From Psococerastis gibbosa (taxonomy: Eukaryota; Arthropoda; Insecta; Psocodea; Psocidae): 64,000 nt of DNA. A model generated the notes under the pieces. The model was not told the DNA's origin. It saw only the letters and a program-made list of their open reading frames with translations, and did no database searches. Within the stretch, counting starts at the first letter, position 1; every line of letters starts with the position of its first letter. Where the stretch lies: contig OZ020489.1 in assembly GCA_963971405.1 (NCBI GenBank), positions 26,376,290 to 26,440,289 on the forward strand, written 5' to 3'. This document shows positions 1-11,117 of this stretch, piece after piece. A program made the position numbers and the translations under genes.

Positions 1-540
1 TACCGCATTCTTAAATGTTATATTCTCCGTGTAGCTTCTAATGAAATAATTCGTGTTTAACAAGTAGCTTAACTATTTTATTAAATAACGACCGCCTTTT
101 TCTAAACTGTCAGCACAATTTTAATTCATTACATTATCATAATTTGGATTAATGGACTTACAACCAACTGTAAAAAGGCTACGACTACTCCCAGTGAAAT
201 ACCCCTTGCCTTAATGTTCTTTTTATCGCGAAAACGTTTTTCTCATAATGGTAAATGGTCACTAAATTAATTTTTTTGGACTTTTGTAGTAAGGCACTAA
301 GGAAGAGGTCCCTGCTGAGAGTACTATATACCAAGAGTACAGTGTTCACGTTTCCAGAGCTCCTGTCAATTTAACCCCGGTTCGAAGCCTACAGCATCTG
401 CTATTGTCAAGATGAAGCTGTTAACCGTAGGATTCAACTTAGGTATGTACCTTAGCATGTTAAATGTTTATTATATCTCATGTAGCAATGCTTAGACATT
501 CCAAGGAACCAGTATTGGTTACAAGACAGCAAATTTAATT
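1..540. other. AT-rich sequence, no gene seen
   Basis: No convincing reading frame, RNA gene or repeat was recognised here. A tRNA B-box-like string occurs near 377-388, but no matching A box or cloverleaf surrounds it. Confidence 0.5.
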
Positions 541-574
541 AATTTGTCTTAATGGCTCAAGGCAATTTATACAT

Positions 575-2342
575 TTCACAGCCCATTGCAATATTGAAGT
601 ACGAATGGCATTTCTTATACACACATAAGGCTTCTTTAATTTTTGTCCCAATGTCCCTCCAATGCCGTGTAGGGAAATGCCTATTTACTAACCATCTTTA
701 TGGAAAAAGCTTCAGCGGCGCAAGGCAATTTATAACAATATTGTAACACGAACACTTTCTTCCACCTTTACATTGATCTAATGTGGTGGTTATCAATAAT
801 CAAAAATGAGAGATGCCTTATGTGTGTATAGAAATTACATAGCCTGAAAGAATTCTAGATTCTACTGTCCAACAAACCTATTAGGCCAAGCGCCGTTTTT
901 TTTTTAACCTTCGGGACCGGGTTCTTTAAATATGTTCAGGGGTGTCCCCTGAATGTATTGAAAAATAATTTCGACTGTCCAACAAACCGATTAGGCCAAG
1001 CACCGTTTTTATTTTTTATTTTATTTATTTATTATTATTATTATTTTTTTAACGTTCAGGACCGAGTGTTTTTTTAATATGTTCAGGGGTGTAAATCCAA
1101 GTTGGCGTCATGCGACGTGGGGAGCTTTACCCGCCATCTTGAAAAACACGTTTTATTGAATATCTCGCCAACCGCCCATCGTACGATAGAAACAGTAGAG
1201 ATCATTTTTATAGACAATAGTATTTGCCATCTTTTTTATTTGAAACTTTTTTTCTGTAAAATGCATAGTGTTCTATTTGTGGCGCTTGAAACTTTTTACA
1301 ATATAGTTTTTGCTAAATATTTAGTTATTCGTCAATGATAAATTATAAATGCTGGTAACTCATTTGTAGATCATAAAATTTCCTATAAATTTCATTGGAA
1401 ACTTTTTCCCTTACCATTTATAGTTCATGAGCTATAACGCTGTAAATGTCGAGTGAACGCAATATACTGTGAGTGGTGAAAGTTTAATAGTCCACGCAAA
1501 ATGAGGAAAGTATGGACATGTAATATTTTGATCCTGTTCAACACTAAAAATATTATTTGGTCAATTTTCGTTATGCCTTGCATCCAATGCAACAAGGTAG
1601 CAGCACAAAATGGTGCAAGGAATATTTTTACAATATTGCACAGGATCAAAACATTCCATGTCCATACTTCTCTCATTTTGCTGCTGCTGCTAAACTGTAA
1701 ATGCTACGGGAAAAGTTTACTATCAAATTTATAGGAAATATTATGCTTTGCAATTGAGTTACCACCATTTTTACATTGACCATTAACTAAATAATTAGAA
1801 AAAAACCATATTGTAAAAAAAATTCAAGCGCTACAAATAAAACACTATGCATTTTGCAGAAAAAAGCTTGAAATAAAAAAGATGGCAAATATTATTATTA
1901 TTATCTATAAAAATTATTTCTACCGTTTTTATAGTACGATGCACGGTTCGCGAGATATTCAATAAAACGTGTTTTTCAAGATGACGGCTGAAGCACAAAA
2001 AAAAATAAAAAAATAAAACGGCGCTTGGCCTAATAGGTTTGTTGGACAGTAGAAGATAGAATTCTTTCAGGCTCTGTAAATTCTATACACACATAAGGCA
2101 TCTATCATTTTTTATTATTGGTAACCGCCACATTACATCAATGTAAAGGTGGAAGAAAGTGTTCGTGTTACAATATTGTTATAAATTGCCTTGCGCAGCT
2201 GAAGCTTTTTCCATAAAGATTGTTAGTAAATGGGACATTTCCCTACTTGGCATTGGAGGGACATTGCGACAAAAATTAAAGAAGCCTTATGTGTGTATAG
2301 GAAATGCCATACGTACTACAATATTGCAATGGGCTGTGCAGA
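575..2342. mobile_element. Foldback element with long inverted arms
   Basis: The left arm (about 575-1575) reappears as its reverse complement in the right arm (about 1600-2342). Shared landmarks run in mirror order: the outer CAGCCCATTGCAATATTG, the CAAGGCAATTTATAACAATATTG block, the GACTGTCC/GGACAGT block next to the GGCGCTTGGCC string, the AAACACGTTTTATTGAATATCTCG block and, near the centre, a GGATCAAAACATT/AATATTTTGATCC pair. The arms are diverged by substitutions and indels, and the left is longer because of an internal duplication. No transposase frame is present, so it is non-autonomous. The superfamily is unknown because target duplications could not be fixed. Confidence 0.8.
866..1010. 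repeat. Internal direct duplication in foldback left arm
   Basis: The string ACTGTCCAACAAACC, followed by an ATTAGGCCAAGC-type block and a T tract, occurs at about 866-900 and again at about 975-1010. The right arm carries it once, so the duplication arose after the arms formed. Between the copies lies a small palindrome, CAGGGGTGTCCCCTG, at about 939-953. Confidence 0.7.
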
Positions 2343-2416
2343 AAAAAAAATAAAAAATTGCGGTCCCGAACATTTTTTTTAACAACTCACTTTTTTGCTG
2401 CGGTGCTTGGAGCACA

Positions 2417-2553
2417 TTTCTTTTTGCTCTCCAATTTATACGTAGTATAAGGAAAGCTTTGTGATGGTGAAAATTTTCGATTCCGAGATTTCAACGGATT
2501 TACACGTTTGCAGGTCACAGGAACCCAAAAAGGTGGCTTTTACGAAATGTCTT
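2417..2553 (+). repeat. Dispersed repeat, copy 1 (mate at 63381-63513)
   Basis: The stretch containing CCAATTTATA, GGAAAGCTTTGTGATGGT, TTTCAACGGATTTA and TACGAAAT is found again in the same order and strand at the far right of the window with scattered mismatches. It has no coding frame. It is probably a fragment of a genome-wide repeat whose borders cannot be seen from two copies. Confidence 0.75.
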
Positions 2554-2759
2554 TTTCAGGGCAAATTACCCGGCCGATTTTGATGAAAGTTTGCATATAG
2601 GTTCACAAACATCATACCTCGAGTTGATTTTTTTTTATATATTTTGGGCTAACTCAATTTATTCTCAAAAAACTCCAAAAAAAACGTCAAAATTTTTTTT
2701 TCTAAAAAAAACGGCTCCAACGAAATCCACATATATTGTAGTCGTTATTAATGTTACTA

Positions 2760-2935
2760 ACCAACTCTAAGGAGAGAAGCCTTAGTGGTGTAGGGTAGTT
2801 AATAACTCTACAGCCCATTGTAATATCGTTAAATTTCCCTCCACCTCCTGATGGATCCAATGTGGCTGTTTTACCAATAGAAAATAATGAGAGATGCATT
2901 ATGTGTGTATAGAAATTTGGTTACATGCAGGAACT
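2760..2935 (+). repeat. Solitary diverged piece of the foldback arm
   Basis: The stretch resembles the left foldback arm in direct orientation, sharing a CAGCCCATTG-like block, an ATCCAATGTGG-like block and GAGAGATGC followed by TTATGTGTGTATAGAAAT. It lies about 420 bp beyond the right end of the foldback element, so it is a separate degenerate copy or a remnant of an older insertion. Confidence 0.6.
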
Positions 2936-2979
2936 CCTCTACTCTCTAACTATAAACTAAAGAAAAAAGCCTCATCATT

Positions 2980-3007
2980 GTAAAAAAAAAAAAAAAAAAA
3001 AAAAAAA
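2980..3007 (+). repeat. Poly(A) homopolymer
   Basis: An uninterrupted A tract of more than 25 bases sits just upstream of the Helitron coding region. It could be the tail of a retroposed sequence or a simple repeat. No retroelement body could be recognised to its left. Confidence 0.8.
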
Positions 3008-3162
3008 TACACTGGCCAATTCATAGGTCCTTTTCATTGTTTTTTTGATTATTATTTATTTCCATGCCTGGAAAAATTAACTTTAAAATATGTGATTTTT
3101 CCACTGCTTCTCATCGAAATTGATAAAAAATAATCTAATTGCACATGCTAATGATAATAATA

Positions 3163-3172
3163 ACTATTGCAG
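3163..3172 (+). promoter_or_regulatory. Possible splice acceptor before Helitron ORF
   Basis: The string AACTATTGCAG, followed by a more GC-rich purine-containing leader, resembles a 3' splice site about 44 bases upstream of the ATG. Animal Helitron genes can contain introns, so an upstream exon is possible. The preceding pyrimidine tract is poor, so the call is weak. Confidence 0.2.
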
Positions 3173-3215
3173 GTGATGGGGCAGTAGCAGAGGCGACGCG
3201 AATTTCCTGTAGGTG

Positions 3216-6200
3216 ATGGAGCCGCAGCAGAGTCGACGTGGTAGAGGGCGCCCGAGGCTCCACAGAAGGGGCGTGCGGCGACCCGACGTGCTTCCCGACT
3301 TCCTTCCTGTTGCTGCCGATGAAATCGACGCCATTAATTTAAACTTTTCTAGATTTTATTTCCCCGTTCCAGGTCCATCATGTAGAGCGCCCCTTCCCCC
3401 CGTTTTAATTGGCCCCGGTGTAGGTAGACCTAGGGGGGATAGTAGGTTCAGTGAGGAATACTCCCCGCCATTGCTTTCATCGGATACGTTGTCAGAGGAT
3501 TCGCCAAATTTGTCTGAGCCCCTTTCTAATTACAGTGCTCTACGGGGTCGTCCTTCCAAGAAAGGTGGTCGGGGAGGGCGCCTTCAAAGTCATGTCCAAA
3601 GGCCTCTTGCCGTTGTTGTTGTTCCTGCTCATATAGAAAACGATGGTCCAACTCAAATGGATATCGATTTCAATATTGTTCCTGGGCCTTCGAATGCCCC
3701 TGAGGTGGCTTTGCCTTCGTCCGACTCCTCAATACACACCCCGCTGTTTTTTGATCATCCGGTCCATCTCCCCCGTCCTGTATTCCGAGATGTCGCTATA
3801 GAGCCCATGTCCATTGATTCCAGTAGTGATAGCGAGCCTCCTGTTAAGAGGTCCAAGCGTGGACGACCAGTTAAAAGGAGGCGAGGGCGTAGGCCCACAC
3901 TTGAAGGTGATACTCGCCAGGAAAGGAATACTGCTGCAGTGCGTAGGTTTGAAGAGGCCAATGCAGAGCGTGTCAGGGAAACTAATAGGGCTGCTGTAGT
4001 TGAATATAGTATTTCAAATCCTGATGTTAATAGGGGAGCCGTCAGCCGCTACTTGACAGCGCAGGCCGATCGCAGGCGAATGTCCCGTGCAGTCCATGAA
4101 AGGGTTAGGTTTCTTCCCGCGTGTATGAGGGACATAACTGCGGATGCTCGGGGAGTGGATCTCTTGAGAGTTCCCGAGCACCGATTCCAAAACGTCAACT
4201 TGAATGACGCGGCGGCGCCGAAATGTCCCCATTGTCAGGCTAGGTTTTTTAAGGAGGAGCTGACCCGAGCCAACTGGTGTTGTCGCAAGGGAAAGCTGTC
4301 GATAGAAAAGTTGCCGCCCTTGAGCGCAAATTTCTACGAAGAGGCCGACTTTCAGAAAAATTCCCGCACTTATAATAACTTATTTTCATTCTCATCGCTT
4401 TACGTCTCCGGTAAATTTTGTAAGTTCACCCCTCCCGGTGTAAGCTTCGTTAAGGTTCAAGGTCGTACATATCATAAAGTATATGATTTGGGTTTCCAAC
4501 ACCCAACCATAGTCAACAACTCAATGTTGTATATCAACGACGAGGATGAACGACTTAAAGTTAACCCGTCGGTTGATCCTATTTATGTTAGGGCCATTCA
4601 ACGGCATTTGAATGAGAGGAATCCATTTGTCGGTGTGCTTAGGAGTTTGGCGCTAGAACCGTCGGTGGACGCTAGGATCGAGTTTCCATTCACCGACAAA
4701 CGGCTCGCAGCTCCCACGGCTAGTGAGATTGCAGCTTTGGTCGTAACTGGTCCTTCCATGGCGCCCAGGAAGGTTGCTATATGGAAGATAGGTGAGAGTA
4801 GGAGTCGCGAGGTTCATTACCTGAGCGATATATACGAGCCACTACAGTACCCAATACTGTTTCCCGAGGCTTCCCGTGGTTGGAGTGCCAACCTTAGGAT
4901 AGACGAGAGTGCTAGGGAAGGTGATCGAGGTAATAAAATCACCCAGGCCCAGTTCTATCGGATGAGGTTATTGTCTGATCAGCGTTTTCAGCTGCTACGT
5001 AGACTGGGCCAAGAGTATATTGTAGATATGGTCAGTCGCATGGAAGAGGAAACGTTAAATTTTTATAGGCGAAGTCAGGAAGGCAACCAGCGTCGTTTAG
5101 CTACACGTCGGGAACTTCAAGAATTCGACGATGAGACTATTGCTGGAGGGCAGGTTGATCCAGTAAATCCAGGTAGGGTGTATTTGTCAAGGAATTTTAC
5201 GCATAGTCCTCGGTGGTTTCAGGTCAAGTACCACGAGGCTATGGCGATCTGCGCGAGGCTAGGGAATCCGACGTACTTCATCACCTTTACCTGCAACCCG
5301 AGCTGGGAGGAGATCCAGAAGAGTTTGCTGCCAGGACAGATTGCTGCTGACAATCCCATTATCTGCTCTCGTGTGTTCCATTTGAAGTTGTTAGAATTGA
5401 AGCGGTGGTTAGTTAGCGGCGTTTTTGGTGAATTAGTTTCTTTATTATACGTAGTGGAGTATCAGAAGAGGGGGCTTCCGCATGCCCATATCGCGATTAA
5501 GGTGACGCCAGAGCCCACAACCAGCGAGGAAATCGACAGGGTTGTTCGGGCTGATATTCCATCCGACGACGAAGCTGGCGGTCGCCTTCGTAGTTTGGTT
5601 CTCAAGCATATGATTCATGGGCAATGTGGTATTTCAAACCCGAATGCGCCGTGCATGGATGCTAAATCAAAAAAGTGCTCGAAACTTTTTCCCAAGCCAA
5701 TCGTTGAGAGCACTTATACGGATGCGCGTGGCTATGTCCACTACAAGCGCCCGCATATGGAGCAAAATATTCGAATTCCCGGAGGTAAAGGTAAGCGGTC
5801 TCGTGAGGTTAATAATACAGATGTGGTCCCTTTCAATTCCATTTTATTGTTGAGATTAAATTGCCATTGTAATGTAGAAATAACTAATACCGTAGGCGTT
5901 GTCAAATATCTCTATAAATACATCTATAAAGGCACCGATAGGGTTAATGTTGAGATTCATAATGAGTCAGGGAACGTTGATGAGATTACAGATTATGTAA
6001 ACATGCGCTACCTGTCGGCTAGCGCATGTGTCGACAAGATCCTCGAGAACGACAGTGTGTGCAGAATGCCGTCTGTTCAGACCCTTCCTATTCACTTGCC
6101 AGGCGAGGATTCGATTGTGTTTAGGGTTGGGGAGGAAGCAGAAGCCATCAGTAGGTCGGTTTCTCTGCTTAATATATATTTGGCTAGGCCAGCAGATGAG

Positions 6201-8228
6201 GAATTGGATAGACTAACATACATAGAGTTTTTTGAGCAGTATGTCGTGGAAGCCAGGCGTAGGCGCAACCCTCTGGCACCCTGTATTGACCACCCCAATG
6301 GCACCCACTTCATTTACCGGCGGCAAAAACGGGACAGCGTAGCTCGGATTCATTTCATATCCCCTACTCTCGGTGAGCTATTTTTCTTGAGGCACATTCT
6401 CACAAAAGTCCCCGTGAATAGTTTCGAGGACATCCGCACAGTTGATGGGGTGGTTTATCCCACATTCCAGGAAGCAGCTCGAGCAAGAGGCCTGCTCCTG
6501 GATGATGAAGAGTTTAGGGAAGCTCTGCGCGAGGCCTCAGTATTTAAAACTGGTAGATCTCTGCGCCAGTTCTATTTTGCCCTGCTTTTCAGTGGCGCCC
6601 CTGTCGGATGTCTGTGGGACGAGTTCAAGGACCTCCTGTGCGAGGATCATATCGACAGGAATCCTGATGATCTCTCCAGGGCGTACACTCTTGGCCTATG
6701 CGACCTTGATCGCATGCTTCGTGTACACGGTAAAACTTTGACCATGTTCGGTTTGCCCAGTGTGCCAGATCCCACGACCGAGCTGGGCCGAGAACAGACC
6801 CGCTGGTCCGAGGCCGAATGCTCCAACTTTGCTGATGACTGGGAGCCGCAGCTAAGTGCCGATCAGAAATCGGCTTTCGATTTGCTAACTCAAGTAGCAA
6901 ACGATCCAGCTAATCCAGGGGGTACCTATTTCATTATTGGATGCGCTGGTTCTGGCAAGACACTCCTTCTGAACGTTCTCACCGCCAAGCTCCGCTCCCA
7001 AGGCCACGTAGTTTTGTGCACCGCATCTACGGGTATTGCTGCCCTAAATCATCAGGGTGGCACTACGGCCCATTCTATGTTTTCCCTTCCCACTGACCCC
7101 GAAGAGGATACTTGGAAAGTATCAAACACGAGCCAAAGAGGACAACTCATTCGAAAGGCCAAGTTGATCATATACGATGAGGCACCCATGGTCCATCGTG
7201 ATCTTCTTGAAATTCTAAATCGAGGTCTCAAAGACCTATGTAATACGTTCGATAGGCCCTTTGGCGGTAAATTGATTGTTTTCGCTGGTGATTTTCGCCA
7301 GATCCCACCGGTAATACCCCACGCTTCTTCTGATATTGTTGTTAGGGCCTCAATTAAATTCGCTCCATTTTGGTCACATGTTAAGCAACTTAAATTGACT
7401 TCGTGCCAGCGCACTCGTGACGATCCCGATTATTCAGATATACTTCTGGCCATCGGTGAGGGTCGCGTCACAGATACAACTGTCATCAGTAGTGTCCCTG
7501 TTATTTCTATCGACGGCATTCCTGCCGTTTTTTCATTTGAGGAACTCATTGATTTCGTGTATCCATCGGAGCTGCTCGAGAGCCCGGATATGTGCTGCAC
7601 ACGTGCCATCTTAACTGGCACCAATAGGGCTGTCCGTGTAATTAATACTGAAATTTTCCAACGTCTCCCACATCCCGTAGTTCATTGTTACAGTACGGAC
7701 AAATTATGCAATGATTCGGACCCTGACCGAGCTCTTGACATAAATGTTCTCAATTCGTTTACAGATAGCGGCGTCCCTGACCATGACTTGACGCTCAAAG
7801 TCAACGCCATGGTCATTTTAATGAGAAATCTTGATTTTACCGAAGGTCTGGTCAACGGCACGAAATTAATTGTCGTCAATATTTCACGCCGCTACGTTGA
7901 GGTTCGAAAGCCCAACCAACAGACTACCCTTTTGATTCCACGCATTTCGTTTGTTTTTACAGTGGGAGACAAGGGACCCAAGGTTTCGCGAAGGCAATTC
8001 CCACTTAAACTCGCGTACGGACTCACATTCAACAAAAGTCAGGGCCAAACCCTAGACTGCGTTGGCGTAGATCTGCGATCCGATGTGTTTAGTCACGGCC
8101 AGTTGTATGTAGCTCTTGGCCGCGTACGGTCCCGAGACAATATTAAGGTACTCCTCCCTGTGGAAAGGGTAGTAGATGGTGTCAACTACACCTATAATAT
8201 TGTTTATAACGATCTTATCAGGGACTAG
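3216..8228 (+). CDS. Helitron Rep/helicase transposase, intact 1670 aa
   Basis: This is a full-length rolling-circle transposase of the Helitron class. In order it shows three AT-hook-like basic motifs with GRP cores (about residues 9-15, 108-120 and 208-226), a CPHC...CC zinc finger (about 335-360), Rep motif 1 FITFTCNPSW (about 688), the HUH-type LPHAHI motif (histidines about 756 and 758), the catalytic-tyrosine region YLYKYIYKG (about 898-906), and a Pif1-like SF1 helicase with Walker A GCAGSGKT (about 1242), Walker B IIYDEAP (about 1318), FAGDFRQIPP (about 1355), a TFNKSQGQT motif (about 1602) and GQLYVALGRVRS near the end. The frame could also open at a GTG at 3213, but the adjacent ATG at 3216 is the expected eukaryotic start. 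No stop or frameshift interrupts it, so the copy may be young. It is clearly more GC-rich than its surroundings. Helitron termini were not located. Confidence 0.97.
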   Translation: MEPQQSRRGRGRPRLHRRGVRRPDVLPDFLPVAADEIDAINLNFSRFYFPVPGPSCRAPLPPVLIGPGVGRPRGDSRFSEEYSPPLLSSDTLSEDSPNLSEPLSNYSALRGRPSKKGGRGGRLQSHVQRPLAVVVVPAHIENDGPTQMDIDFNIVPGPSNAPEVALPSSDSSIHTPLFFDHPVHLPRPVFRDVAIEPMSIDSSSDSEPPVKRSKRGRPVKRRRGRRPTLEGDTRQERNTAAVRRFEEANAERVRETNRAAVVEYSISNPDVNRGAVSRYLTAQADRRRMSRAVHERVRFLPACMRDITADARGVDLLRVPEHRFQNVNLNDAAAPKCPHCQARFFKEELTRANWCCRKGKLSIEKLPPLSANFYEEADFQKNSRTYNNLFSFSSLYVSGKFCKFTPPGVSFVKVQGRTYHKVYDLGFQHPTIVNNSMLYINDEDERLKVNPSVDPIYVRAIQRHLNERNPFVGVLRSLALEPSVDARIEFPFTDKRLAAPTASEIAALVVTGPSMAPRKVAIWKIGESRSREVHYLSDIYEPLQYPILFPEASRGWSANLRIDESAREGDRGNKITQAQFYRMRLLSDQRFQLLRRLGQEYIVDMVSRMEEETLNFYRRSQEGNQRRLATRRELQEFDDETIAGGQVDPVNPGRVYLSRNFTHSPRWFQVKYHEAMAICARLGNPTYFITFTCNPSWEEIQKSLLPGQIAADNPIICSRVFHLKLLELKRWLVSGVFGELVSLLYVVEYQKRGLPHAHIAIKVTPEPTTSEEIDRVVRADIPSDDEAGGRLRSLVLKHMIHGQCGISNPNAPCMDAKSKKCSKLFPKPIVESTYTDARGYVHYKRPHMEQNIRIPGGKGKRSREVNNTDVVPFNSILLLRLNCHCNVEITNTVGVVKYLYKYIYKGTDRVNVEIHNESGNVDEITDYVNMRYLSASACVDKILENDSVCRMPSVQTLPIHLPGEDSIVFRVGEEAEAISRSVSLLNIYLARPADEELDRLTYIEFFEQYVVEARRRRNPLAPCIDHPNGTHFIYRRQKRDSVARIHFISPTLGELFFLRHILTKVPVNSFEDIRTVDGVVYPTFQEAARARGLLLDDEEFREALREASVFKTGRSLRQFYFALLFSGAPVGCLWDEFKDLLCEDHIDRNPDDLSRAYTLGLCDLDRMLRVHGKTLTMFGLPSVPDPTTELGREQTRWSEAECSNFADDWEPQLSADQKSAFDLLTQVANDPANPGGTYFIIGCAGSGKTLLLNVLTAKLRSQGHVVLCTASTGIAALNHQGGTTAHSMFSLPTDPEEDTWKVSNTSQRGQLIRKAKLIIYDEAPMVHRDLLEILNRGLKDLCNTFDRPFGGKLIVFAGDFRQIPPVIPHASSDIVVRASIKFAPFWSHVKQLKLTSCQRTRDDPDYSDILLAIGEGRVTDTTVISSVPVISIDGIPAVFSFEELIDFVYPSELLESPDMCCTRAILTGTNRAVRVINTEIFQRLPHPVVHCYSTDKLCNDSDPDRALDINVLNSFTDSGVPDHDLTLKVNAMVILMRNLDFTEGLVNGTKLIVVNISRRYVEVRKPNQQTTLLIPRISFVFTVGDKGPKVSRRQFPLKLAYGLTFNKSQGQTLDCVGVDLRSDVFSHGQLYVALGRVRSRDNIKVLLPVERVVDGVNYTYNIVYNDLIRD

Positions 8229-9310
8229 ATGATACCTTTGGAATTGAGTGTTAGCATACTTTCCAGGTCAATTCTGCTAAGAGCCCACGCCACCCGTTAA
8301 TGCTGCCATTCACTTGATAGGCCCCTCTCCCATTTTCTTTTCACTTCAGATGTTGGGCGAATGTGACAACGGACCCGTTGATAAGTATTGTAGTTCTTTG
8401 CTGATGATAGGTAGGGAGCAGACTTTCAAAGAGGTAATTGGCATCGGCGTTCGTAATCTTCGTGGTAGAGGGTTAATTGGAACGTGGCTGAGGCGGCTTC
8501 TCAAATGTCAAACTCCACTAGATAACACACTCTTAATAGATTTTTGCCGGCGACGGTGCCAAAATATCTGCTGAAGTCTTAGGAATACAGTTCTGTAGAT
8601 ATCATATAACTTGCCTTCCTGATCATGGAACTTATGAAGCCGGTACTTATGCCTACTTAGATCTGTAGGCCGCTGGAAACGAAGAAACATGCTCGCACTG
8701 CATTGAGGTTTCGTCCAAATTGTCAGACCTATACCAGGCTTTTTTAGTTTAGTACTATTCTCTGGACAGGTCAAAGGAAGGCAAGTTTGAGATTATACGT
8801 AGATAGGCTGGAGCTAATGAGTGTAACCTGATAGGTCCCTGTCCCAGATAGGCCCCTCTCCCATTTTAATTCACATTTTCTTTCAGAAGACAGCGGACCC
8901 GTGGATACGTTGCTATTGTAGTTGTAGTAGGGAGGAGACTTTCTAAGTTGTTCATCGGAAATTTCATTTTGCAGGTCTACATATTGGGCGTTTCATAGTT
9001 GTTAACTTAATTTTTATTTAAAAGTATGATAGTAGTTCTCATATTTGAAGCATTTTTCACAAATGGTTCTACTTACTGTTCTGATATGGAATATTAGGCT
9101 TCATGCCATCGTTTATAGTGAAAAATGTGAATAGACCATTTGCAAATTGTACAGCAATTTTCCACAATGAGTAACGACTTCACTGTCTTTTAGTTTCTAT
9201 TGCTCTAATAATAAAATATTGTGGATATAATCATTGTGGAAGTTGTTCTAATGCCTCCCAGGAAGGCTTTTATAATTTCCCCTCCAAAAGATTTTAGTCA
9301 TTATAGTTTT
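8229..9310 (+). repeat. Helitron 3' region with duplicated block
   Basis: Two related blocks occur at about 8316-8470 and 8851-8960. Both start with GATAGGCCCCTCTCCCATTTT, then show a pyrimidine stretch ending in CAG, ACGGACCCGT, TATTGTAGTT and a GGAG...AGACTTTC string. They may be alternative 3' sequences or a terminal duplication of the Helitron. The rest of the stretch shows no gene. Confidence 0.5.
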
Positions 9311-11060
9311 CATGGTCAATTTTTGTGGTGATATTGAGGGAGGGGACTTTACGATAGGTTACTCTGAAATGACGTTCATCTATTTGGTTATAATTTATTT
9401 TCAAAAAAACGTCATTGATGAGGGCGGCTTGGGGGGGCCGTTGCGGTCTTTGGACTGTGGAGGCACCGTGATATTGATCGGGCTTTCCAGCTCAAAGGCT
9501 AGAACGGTCTTTTCCACAATCTTCAAGAAGTTCCATTTTTATTATAATGTATTTTGTCTGTTTTTTTTCGTGTCTGTGAATAAAATGGTTACCGTGACAC
9601 CTAACCTGTACTCATTTTGTTTCTATACCACCATAGGTAAACCGAGAAAGACAGTGGTTTCGAAATGCTGTTAGGTCCAGTGCTTATTTGCTATGGGGAA
9701 AACATTATTTTACCATTGCGTCTCAGCATGGTTAAGGACAAATAATCCACTGGCTTCCTCGGCCTATCTATTGGTGTACCTATCCAAAGAGACAATAAAA
9801 TAGCTAGACATTTGCTGCGTATAACAGTAGATTCAGTATAATTAGGCATAACAATAGATTCAAGTTAGTTTAGTTAGACCAGGATTAATAGTCACAACAG
9901 GCGATGTAAGTCCAACTAATCCTTTGCACCACTGCCGTTAATCTTTACCGATGGAGCGTCGATTGATAGAGATTGAATATAGAGCTAGGCTTGCGATGCA
10001 ATCGTACAAAGAAGAGCACCATGCATTGGAAGTTTCCAGTTACATGTAAAAGACCTATCACATCTGAACCCCCTCAAGATCCTGGCTCTCCTGAGGGAGA
10101 TGGGCCTTGAAGGAGTGATGTTGATACATTGCTGTCGGGGGCACAATAGGCCTATAGACCAATACCCCAATTAATAAAAAAAGGGCTAGACTAGATGCTG
10201 AAATGGTGGGCCCAGGGCGAAATTTCTTATATCAGTTTTATCTCCTTCGAGTGAAATAAATGAGGAGCATATAATATGCGACCGGCGATTTGTCACGGAA
10301 AATGTTCATTCAGGAGAGACGGAAAACTATGAAAATCTAAATTACATCTGCATTGTGGAATGTACTTTATCAATTAATATATCCTTTAATAACATAGCAA
10401 TCACATTAGACTTTCAATTAAATGTTATATGACTAATCGCTTTTTGCATTCATGCTCCTCATATATTACTCAATTGCATTGCCTATTTTAAATTTAGGAG
10501 GGAAAAATTTAGTTGAAAACAAATGTGAAAAATACGCGGGAAATTCAAATTAATGCTATATCGAATAATATGGTTGCATAGTTTTATAATTGTACAGTTA
10601 GAATTTTGGAATATATTAATAAGTAAAATAGTGCCTGCATGAAAGGAGAAAACAATAAATATAAAACACGTGAAGAATGTAGCCGAGGGTCAATTTGAAT
10701 TTCCCGTGCATGTTCCCATTCTTTGTTTGAAACCATTTTCAACCAATGCGAATTATTAGCTGATAATTGAAATACTATCAACACCCACACATTGTTTCGG
10801 GGTTAGGTATTTATTATGCATTAATGCTACGTACTGTATATAGAATTAATATTTTATGCCAACTTTTGACTATTTCAGTATTTTAAAGGTCAATTTTCAT
10901 GTCAGCTCCTTATGGTTTGTAACTCCTTGGTCAATGGTACATAAATATAGCAGAGAAATAGATATGGCTGCTGTTGCTGGCCATTATATAGATCCAATGT
11001 GAAAAAGTTGAGTTATGCAACCATGCACATTGCCAGACAATGCGTCAAGTGCATATATAC
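9311..11060. other. No recognised feature
   Basis: A 120-codon open frame at 9312-9674 has no recognisable domain, and its low-complexity FFF/YY content fits chance. A weak inverted similarity links about 9640-9660 and 9745-9785. Otherwise the stretch is unremarkable AT-rich DNA leading up to the tandem array. Confidence 0.4.
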
Positions 11061-11117
11061 GCGAGCCACGAAGTGGCGAGCTACGGTTGGTCCGAGGTTC
11101 CAATGGATCCCCTCCAT
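11061..11117 (+). other. Hairpin pair, diverged version
   Basis: Stem GCCAC(11065-11069)/GTGGC(11073-11077) closes a GAA loop. A second stem, ATGGA(11103-11107)/TCCAT(11113-11117), follows. The homologous positions in the internal units form stems of different sequence, so pairing is kept while bases change. Confidence 0.75.

Noticed and set aside
350-400. Possible tRNA gene near 377
   Set aside because: A B-box-like GGTTCGAAGCC exists but no A box, cloverleaf or terminator accompanies it.
9312-9674. 120-codon open frame downstream of the Helitron
   Set aside because: Low-complexity Phe/Tyr-rich content and no recognisable family. Not enough to call a gene.
8222-10190. Helitron 3' terminus (CTAG or CTAA followed by T)
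   Set aside because: Several candidate strings were inspected (for example 8516, 8812, 9913 and 10185), but none had a convincing hairpin just upstream.
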